NCBI GenBank assembly: GCA_964580655.1
Contig: CAZOMR010000093.1
Location: 1-11,687, forward strand
DNA: 11,687 bases
Direction of reading: 5' to 3'
DNA from: CAZOMR01 sp964580655
GTDB taxonomy: Bacteria; RBG-13-61-14; CAZOMR01
Of the stretch, positions 6,745 to 11,687 are shown piece after piece (position 1 is the first letter of the stretch; each line of letters opens with the position of its first letter). The notes beneath the pieces are model-generated. The model did not search any database, was not told the DNA's origin, and saw nothing but the letters and a program-made list of their open reading frames with translations. The translations under genes were made by a program, and so were the position numbers.

Positions 6745-9297
6745 TTAAATGCGGTCAAAGGAGCTTCGCGCGATTATGTCGTCCTGGACCGGCTTGCCGA
6801 GGTCCACGAAATAGGCACTGTAGCCTGACACCCGCACCACCAGGTCCTTGTAGGCCTCAGGGTCAGCCTGGGCCTTCCTCAGGGTCTCGTCAGAGACAAC
6901 ATTGAACTGACACTGCATTCCTCCGAGCTTGAAATATGCCCGGACCATTGCCGCGATCTTTTTGAGACCAGCCGCGCTGTCTATCATGCCCGGCATAAGC
7001 TTAAGGTTGGTTGACGAGCCGTTGGGAATGAGACGGTGGTTGAGCTTGGCCGCGCTCTGGAGCAAGGCCACAGGCCCCTTTTGCTCGGACTGGTTTGAGG
7101 GAGACAGGCTGTTTGATACAGGCTCGCCGGCCTTGCGGCCGTCCGGTGTCGCACCCAGGAGCATTCCATCTATCACATGCATTGCGTATGAAAAAAATGA
7201 TGGGCGGAAGATTCCTCCGCGGTCAGGCTTGTGTTTCATGACTTCCCTGCAGAAGAACTCCGCAACCTCGCGCGCAAGCAGGTCAACCTCGTTATCGTCA
7301 TTTCCATACTTTGGAGTGCGTGTCTTGAGGCGCTGTCTCAGCACCTCGTTGTCCTTGAAGTTATTGTCTATCGCGTTCATGAGTTCATCCATGGAAATGC
7401 TTTTCTCTTCGAATACGAACTTGCGAATCGCGGCCAGCGAGTCCACGGCCGTGGCGAGCCCTCGGCCGGAGATGGAGTCAAAATTATACTGCGCGCCACC
7501 CTGGGTCATATCCTTTGCGTTCTCGATGCACCCCTTCAGCGTGATTGACACAAGCGGGCAGGGAAGCATCTCGGCATAGGCCTGGTCCTTGAGCCTGGTG
7601 CCCCTTGCCACTATGTCCACACATGCGGCGATTTGTCTTTTGTATACATCCATCAACTGATCGAATGAGCTGAAGGTGCGCGGGTCACCGGTGGCAGGTC
7701 CCAACCGCCTGCCGGTCATGCGCAGGGTGCCATTGTGAAGAGCCATCTCGAGCGCGCCCACCAGCGAGATGTCGTTGCCAGAGGTACATCCGAATGTGTT
7801 GCCGTCCGATGTAGGCTCCACGCACCCGATGATCGCATAGTCCCTCGCATCCTCCAATTCATACCCCGACTCCGCGAGCGCTGGAATGATGGCCTCGTCA
7901 TTGAAGATCGAAGGCCCGTTGTTCCTGCGGTGCACGGCCAGGGCGTGCTCCACGTAATCATCAGGATTTTCTTCGCTTATCCTGAAAGCAAAGGAGTTGG
8001 CCATGGTCCGCATGTTCTGTATAGCCTCAAGAAAAAGGTAGGTCAATGGGTTGACGGCATCCTTTCCGTCCCTTCCCACTCCACCGATAGTCACGACCAT
8101 GTCGTCACTGCCCAGCTCGCTTCCGGTCTGCTTGCCGAAAGACGGAAGAATAAGGAGGTTATAACTCAGCTTGACGGTGAACTCCTCAAGCAGACTGACA
8201 ACCTCTTCTTCAGTGATCCGCCCCTCCTTGAGGTCTGCCTCAAGGTAGGGATATAGATACTGGTCCATTCTGCCCAGTGCGAAGATGCCGGTCATGCCAT
8301 ATGAGATAATAGCGAGCACCTGTGTGAACCACACCCATTGAATGGCCTCGCGGAAGTCGCGCGGCGGAAGATACGGCACATGGCGGCATCGCTCCGCGAT
8401 CTCAAGCAGTTCTTTTTTGCGAGAGGGGTCTTTTTCGTCTCTTGCCTTTTTCTCCGCGAGGTCTGCATAACGTTCTGCAAAGTTTTTAGCGGCATCACAG
8501 CACATGATCACGGATTCGAGAAATGCTTTTGCGTCCGGGTCATCGCCCACCTTTTCCAGGTTTGCCTGAGCCCTTTTTTTTGCTCCTGCAAAGCCCTCGG
8601 TAATGAGGTAGCGGTGCCCGAGCACGAGGTGTCCCTGGACATCGAAAACATTCATGACCAAACCGGGGTTGTTGAACGCCAATTCGTGGCCTCCCATTTT
8701 TACCATTTTGTAGTTAATCTTGGACTGGGCCATAAGTTTATTCATGCCTTTTAACCCGAAGCCCCGGATGCGGTCATGGATGCTTGAGGGAGTGATCTTC
8801 GGGGGGAAGAACAGCCCGTTCTCGCGCCAGAGTTGTTTCTTTCTATCGCGGATTGTCTTTCCCTTCCAGTATGGCATGATCTCGGTGATCATCTCGCGCT
8901 TTTCTTCCCCGGAGATATGAAATGGATGGTCGCGCCGCTGGGTCAGGTATTCCATCTCCATATTCAGCACCAGGTTTATCTCGCCTCGTTCTACCGGGAT
9001 AATTGCGGCCACGAGCTTGCTGGAGCGGTTTCCGACTATGGCCTCGTCGTCGAGTATGTAAATGGTCATATTTTCCAGGGTGTGGATAAAGGCGCGGGCC
9101 GCGCGCATGGCAGGATGCTGGTTCTCGTTCTGGCGCCAGCTTTCGGTGTAGTAGCGCGCGCGCTCGATGCATATCTCGTAAGGCGCATCAAGGATGAGCT
9201 TGCGAAGCCGCTCGGTCCGAGAAGGTGAAGCCGCGGCCGTGGTGAATCCAGGATCAATCCCGTCTGCTTCATGAAGGCCGACATCAGAATCGTTCAT
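6745..9297 (-). CDS. Glycyl radical enzyme (pyruvate formate-lyase-like, GCVEP type), substrate unknown
   Basis: This is a cytosolic, oxygen-sensitive radical enzyme of 850 residues. The C-terminal glycyl radical loop VRVSGYSAYF places the radical on Gly825. The active-site loop IIGCVEP gives the thiyl Cys492 with Glu494 two residues on. That Cys-x-Glu pattern occurs in GRE dehydratases and C-N, C-S or C-C lyases such as glycerol dehydratase and choline TMA-lyase. It is not found in true pyruvate formate-lyase, which has two adjacent Cys. As I recall it, choline lyase CutC is similar in length and residue positions, but the residues after the Cys (TSDGNTFGCTSGND) match neither CutC nor glycerol dehydratase well. 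The N-terminal ~28 residues are an acidic extension with no obvious microcompartment targeting helix. The Shine-Dalgarno AGAAGGG lies at 9304-9310. The gene follows a terminator, so it probably has its own promoter. No activase gene is in the window. The acyl-CoA dehydrogenase neighbours suggest acid or CoA-thioester metabolism. Confidence 0.93.
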   Translation of the reverse strand: MNDSDVGLHEADGIDPGFTTAAASPSRTERLRKLILDAPYEICIERARYYTESWRQNENQHPAMRAARAFIHTLENMTIYILDDEAIVGNRSSKLVAAIIPVERGEINLVLNMEMEYLTQRRDHPFHISGEEKREMITEIMPYWKGKTIRDRKKQLWRENGLFFPPKITPSSIHDRIRGFGLKGMNKLMAQSKINYKMVKMGGHELAFNNPGLVMNVFDVQGHLVLGHRYLITEGFAGAKKRAQANLEKVGDDPDAKAFLESVIMCCDAAKNFAERYADLAEKKARDEKDPSRKKELLEIAERCRHVPYLPPRDFREAIQWVWFTQVLAIISYGMTGIFALGRMDQYLYPYLEADLKEGRITEEEVVSLLEEFTVKLSYNLLILPSFGKQTGSELGSDDMVVTIGGVGRDGKDAVNPLTYLFLEAIQNMRTMANSFAFRISEENPDDYVEHALAVHRRNNGPSIFNDEAIIPALAESGYELEDARDYAIIGCVEPTSDGNTFGCTSGNDISLVGALEMALHNGTLRMTGRRLGPATGDPRTFSSFDQLMDVYKRQIAACVDIVARGTRLKDQAYAEMLPCPLVSITLKGCIENAKDMTQGGAQYNFDSISGRGLATAVDSLAAIRKFVFEEKSISMDELMNAIDNNFKDNEVLRQRLKTRTPKYGNDDNEVDLLAREVAEFFCREVMKHKPDRGGIFRPSFFSYAMHVIDGMLLGATPDGRKAGEPVSNSLSPSNQSEQKGPVALLQSAAKLNHRLIPNGSSTNLKLMPGMIDSAAGLKKIAAMVRAYFKLGGMQCQFNVVSDETLRKAQADPEAYKDLVVRVSGYSAYFVDLGKPVQDDIIARSSFDRI

Positions 9298-9318
9298 CTT
9301 GAACCCTTCTGTATAGAC

Positions 9319-9345
9319 AATATAGGATATATTTCATGATTTCAA
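9319..9345 (-). promoter_or_regulatory. Possible promoter of the glycyl radical enzyme gene
   Basis: Read on the - strand, TTGAAA (9345-9340) and TATATT (9324-9319) resemble -35 and -10 boxes. The spacer is only 15 bp. The local sequence is AT-rich, so chance matches are likely. A promoter is expected here because a terminator lies just upstream. Confidence 0.35.
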
Positions 9346-9370
9346 GCTTTAACTACTGCTCTGCCTCGGA

Positions 9371-9414
9371 CAAGACAAAAGAATCCCCGGACAGTCTGGA
9401 TTGCCCGGGGATTC
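9371..9414 (-). terminator. Rho-independent terminator of the 622-aa acyl-CoA dehydrogenase gene
   Basis: GAATCCCCGG (9381-9390) and CCGGGGATTC (9405-9414) form a perfect 10-bp stem with a 14-nt loop. On the - strand it is followed by TTTTGTCTTG. It starts 26 bp after the dehydrogenase stop codon and separates that gene from the glycyl radical enzyme gene. Confidence 0.8.
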
Positions 9415-9440
9415 GGGAACATGAATGATGTATTAAGGTT

Positions 9441-11309
9441 TCAGAACGCGTTCTCCGGTATTTCAAGGACATCCCTGTTGTTTGTCTTGATGTATGTTGC
9501 CACTGTATCAGCTTCCGGCAACAGGCAGTCAATGAAATACTTTCCTGCGTGAATTTTGCCCTTGTAAAATGCGGCCTCGTTCAGCTTTTCAACCACCGCG
9601 GCTTTGGCCTCGTCGTCCTTTGCGCCTTCCTGTTCGTAGATGGCTTCCAGCTTTTCATCTGCGATAAGGAGTTGCTCGAGCCAGAGCCATCCGAGGCAGA
9701 TATCTCCGAACATCTTGAGGTAAGGTGTTGCCACGAGCACAGGGTATGCCTGGTCCCCGCTCATTCCGATTCCCACGAGTTGCTTGGTTGAGGCCTCCAG
9801 TGTCTCTATTGAGGCTTTGACCTTTTCCGCAAAAGGCCCTAGTGTTTTATGCTTTGTGGCCTTTTCAGCTACTTCCTTGATCATGCCTATGAAGTCGTTG
9901 TAAGGCTTCATTTGCTTCTTGATGTTCAGAACCTTCCTGCCCAGCAGGTCAAGGGCCTGTATGCCGTTTGTGCCCTCGTAGATGGAAGTTATTTTGCAAT
10001 CCCGGGCATATCGCTCTACCGGGTAGTCTGCGATGTAGCCGTACCCTCCATATACCTGCATGGCCTCGCAGGTGACCAGGAACCCCATATCAGAGCAGTA
10101 AGCCTTGATAACAGGTGTGAGCAGTCCGAGCAGATCCTCATATTTTTCCTTTTCAGCAGGGTCTGAGGCTAGTTCTTCCATGGTGCCGTAATATACGCCC
10201 TTGTAGATAAGGGCGCGCATCCCCTCCACATAGGCCTTCATCTTGAGCAACATCCTTCTCACATCCGGGTGCTTGATGATTTCTACACGGGGGGCATTGA
10301 CATCCTTCATGTTTTCTATGGCCACGCCCTGGATGCGGTCCTTTGCATAAGCAAGCGCAGACTGATACGCGGCACTGGCACGGGCATGTCCGAGAAGACC
10401 CGTTCCAATGCGAGCCTCATTCATCATCAGGAACATGTATCTTATGCCTTTGTTCAATTCGCCGACCAGCTCGCCCTCACACTTGCCATTATCGCCGAAG
10501 TTGAGGGTGCAGGTAGCAGAGCCGTGAATTCCCATCTTTTCTTCAGCCTTGGTGCAGGTCATATCATTCTGCTCTCCCAGGCTTCCATCCTCATTTATCA
10601 GGTATTTGGGAACAATGAACAGGCTTATGCCCTTGATGCCGGGGGGCGAGCCTTCGGCACGCGCAAGCACCGGGTGAATGTTATTCTCCACAAGGTCATT
10701 ATCTCCGGAAGAGATGAATGTCTTGGACCCTGTGATGAACCATTTGTCCCCCTTCTTCTTCGCAGTGGTCTTGAGGTCACCGACTGCGCTTCCTGCACCA
10801 GCCTCGGTAAGACACATGGTCCCGCCCCATTTGCCCGATACCATGTTGGGCACATACTTCTTCTTCTGCTCTTCCGACCCAACGGCCGTAATGAGATTCG
10901 ACGCTCCATTGGTAAGCCCCGGATACATGGCAAAACTCGTGGACGCGGCCGCAAAATACTCGCTACCCACAATCCCGAATATCGCGGGCAAGCCCTGGCC
11001 ACCAAACTCGGGAGGCGCACCAAAGCTGATCCAGCCAGCCTCGCAGAACGAATCGTATGCCGCCTTGTAGGCCTCGGGCACCTTGACATGGCCATTCTCC
11101 AGCTTCACTCCCTCTCGGTCACCCTCCTCATCCACTGGCATGATAACCTCCTCCGCAAACTTCTTGACCTCGGAGATAATCATGTTAAAATCTTCCCTGG
11201 AATAATCCTTGAACTCCTTGAACTCCTCATGCTTTAAGAGCTCTTCCACGCCCAAATGCTCCCAGAGAACAAACTGGACATCCCTTTTGTCTACAATTAC
11301 ATCTGCCAT
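9441..11309 (-). CDS. Acyl-CoA dehydrogenase, large DmdC-like type, 622 aa
   Basis: This flavoprotein should oxidise an acyl-CoA to the enoyl-CoA with ETF as electron acceptor. At 622 residues it is about 220 longer than standard members. That length fits the large subfamily with a short N-terminal domain (~1-35) and an extra C-terminal helical domain (~470-610), which includes 3-methylmercaptopropionyl-CoA dehydrogenase. The first signature is CLTEAGAGSA (166-175). The second is YGGYGYIADYPVERYARD (420-437), followed by IYEGTNGIQ with the catalytic base Glu445 at the classical position. It therefore differs in active-site layout from the 398-aa paralogue at 5354-6550. A strong AAAGGAGGT Shine-Dalgarno lies at 11316-11324. 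A terminator follows, so it is probably monocistronic. The substrate is unknown. The DMSP name is only a family label and is not supported by context. Confidence 0.94.
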   Translation of the reverse strand: MADVIVDKRDVQFVLWEHLGVEELLKHEEFKEFKDYSREDFNMIISEVKKFAEEVIMPVDEEGDREGVKLENGHVKVPEAYKAAYDSFCEAGWISFGAPPEFGGQGLPAIFGIVGSEYFAAASTSFAMYPGLTNGASNLITAVGSEEQKKKYVPNMVSGKWGGTMCLTEAGAGSAVGDLKTTAKKKGDKWFITGSKTFISSGDNDLVENNIHPVLARAEGSPPGIKGISLFIVPKYLINEDGSLGEQNDMTCTKAEEKMGIHGSATCTLNFGDNGKCEGELVGELNKGIRYMFLMMNEARIGTGLLGHARASAAYQSALAYAKDRIQGVAIENMKDVNAPRVEIIKHPDVRRMLLKMKAYVEGMRALIYKGVYYGTMEELASDPAEKEKYEDLLGLLTPVIKAYCSDMGFLVTCEAMQVYGGYGYIADYPVERYARDCKITSIYEGTNGIQALDLLGRKVLNIKKQMKPYNDFIGMIKEVAEKATKHKTLGPFAEKVKASIETLEASTKQLVGIGMSGDQAYPVLVATPYLKMFGDICLGWLWLEQLLIADEKLEAIYEQEGAKDDEAKAAVVEKLNEAAFYKGKIHAGKYFIDCLLPEADTVATYIKTNNRDVLEIPENAF

Positions 11310-11460
11310 CTTAAACCTCCTTTTTTTCTAATTGACCTCTAATCTTTTTCGCGGACTAAAACCGCACATCTTTTTATGATTAAATGCTATCTTTCTTCCA
11401 CGAACGAAATTCCTGTTTAATTCTGGTGAATTACACTCGAAAAGGAGCACCGGACTTCAC

Positions 11461-11480
11461 TGAATCACCATCCAGATTCA
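11461..11480. promoter_or_regulatory. Short inverted repeat, possible operator
   Basis: TGAATC (11461-11466) and GATTCA (11475-11480) form perfect 6-bp arms around 8 bp. It lies about 150 bp upstream of the dehydrogenase ATG. A dimeric repressor site is possible, but arms this short can arise by chance. Confidence 0.25.
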
Positions 11481-11546
11481 TTTAGAAGAAATATCATATT
11501 TTTGTTTATCAGGCAAGAAAAAAATCTCCTAAGGGCCTGCGACATT

Positions 11547-11577
11547 AAAGAGGGTTTTGGATTTGACCCTCTTTTTT
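11547..11577 (+). terminator. Hairpin terminator
   Basis: AAAGAGGGT (11547-11555) and ACCCTCTTT (11566-11574) form a perfect 9-bp stem with a 10-nt loop. On the + strand it is followed by further T residues. On the - strand the T-run is shorter. No + strand gene precedes it, so it may end a small RNA or act on - strand transcripts entering from beyond the window. Confidence 0.55.
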
Positions 11578-11591
11578 GGCCATGTTATTGT
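11563..11591 (+). promoter_or_regulatory. Candidate + strand promoter
   Basis: TTGACC (11563-11568) and TATTGT (11586-11591) are spaced by 17 bp and match consensus at 5/6 and 4/6. The -35 box overlaps the preceding terminator stem. The predicted start near 11598 is about 25 nt before an ATG with a strong Shine-Dalgarno. Confidence 0.4.
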
Positions 11592-11610
11592 TGTGTATCT
11601 ACAACAATAA
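11585..11610. promoter_or_regulatory. Perfect 10-bp inverted repeat, candidate operator
   Basis: TTATTGTTGT (11585-11594) and ACAACAATAA (11601-11610) are perfect reverse complements around GTATCT. The site covers the predicted -10 box and transcription start, as expected for a repressor operator. An mRNA hairpin next to the Shine-Dalgarno (11612-11617) is the alternative reading. Confidence 0.45.
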
Positions 11611-11622
11611 AGGGAGGAAGAG

Positions 11623-11655
11623 ATGGAACAGGTAGCTAAGTGCTCCAACTCATAA
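11623..11655 (+). CDS. Ten-codon ORF, possible leader peptide or gene remnant
   Basis: ATG at 11623 follows GGGAGG (11612-11617) at good spacing and encodes MEQVAKCSNS before TAA. The upstream signals look like those of a real gene, but the ORF stops at once. It could be a leader peptide, a frameshifted gene start, or coincidence. The window ends 32 bp later, so it cannot be resolved. Confidence 0.25.
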   Translation: MEQVAKCSNS

Positions 11656-11687
11656 ATTAGGTAACGTATTCTTGCCTGGCTGTTAAG

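Larger units (their letters stand above)
11310..11687. other. Intergenic region between divergent transcripts
   Basis: These 378 bp have no ORF with coding character. They contain the upstream region of the 622-aa dehydrogenase, for which I see no convincing -35/-10 pair. They also hold a short inverted repeat, a terminator-like hairpin, and a + strand promoter, inverted repeat and short ORF, listed separately. Confidence 0.6.

Noticed and set aside
6929..7579. 216-codon open frame on the + strand inside the glycyl radical enzyme gene
   Set aside because: It is antisense to conserved enzyme sequence, with low-complexity translation and no Shine-Dalgarno context.
6745..9297. Annotation as true pyruvate formate-lyase or choline TMA-lyase
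   Set aside because: Pyruvate formate-lyase has two adjacent active-site cysteines, which are absent here. Choline lyase residues expected after the Cys are not all present, and there are no microcompartment genes nearby.
10269..11237. 322-codon open frame on the + strand inside the large acyl-CoA dehydrogenase gene
   Set aside because: It is fully antisense to a gene with complete family signatures, and its translation shows no recognisable domain.

Overview
The window looks like a chromosomal stretch from an anaerobic, heterotrophic, motile bacterium, most likely a sulfate-reducing or syntrophic member of the Desulfobacterota (former Deltaproteobacteria). This is inferred from three things: an oxygen-sensitive glycyl radical enzyme, two acyl-CoA dehydrogenases of different architecture, and a long chemoreceptor. 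No rRNA or other taxonomic marker is present, so the assignment is tentative.

Layout. Positions 1-228 hold a tandem palindromic repeat array: two 87-bp units, 86/87 identical, plus a strong hairpin. A good sigma70-type promoter (243-271) follows and drives a six-TM chemoreceptor (297-3047, + strand). Next is a decayed 621-bp insertion sequence (3160-3780). It has 17/20-bp terminal inverted repeats and carries only the two ends of an IS1182-like transposase. A two-gene + strand unit follows: a radical SAM protein (3855-5021) and a three-TM small membrane protein (5030-5350). It meets the next gene tail to tail with only 3 bp between stops.

The right half is on the - strand, in order of transcription: a 622-aa acyl-CoA dehydrogenase (11309-9441), a rho-independent terminator (9414-9371), an 850-aa glycyl radical enzyme of the GCVEP type (9297-6745), a MITE-like palindromic element with an 8-bp flanking duplication (6572-6696), and a 398-aa acyl-CoA dehydrogenase (6550-5354). 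The terminator suggests two transcription units: the large dehydrogenase alone, and the glycyl radical enzyme with the small dehydrogenase. A plausible inference is carbon-substrate activation or cleavage by radical chemistry combined with CoA-thioester oxidation. The substrate cannot be read from sequence, and no glycyl-radical activase is encoded here.

The right edge (11310-11687) has no long gene. It holds a hairpin terminator and a candidate + strand promoter with a perfect 10-bp inverted repeat across its -10/start region. A strong Shine-Dalgarno follows, leading into a 10-codon ORF.

The strongest points for a second look are: the chemoreceptor tip, which lacks two nearly invariant trimer-contact residues; the unassigned glycyl radical enzyme between two dehydrogenases; the MITE-like element inside that operon, which shares its palindromic core with the array at 1-228; and the radical SAM/membrane protein pair. 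I cannot claim a wholly new system from sequence alone.
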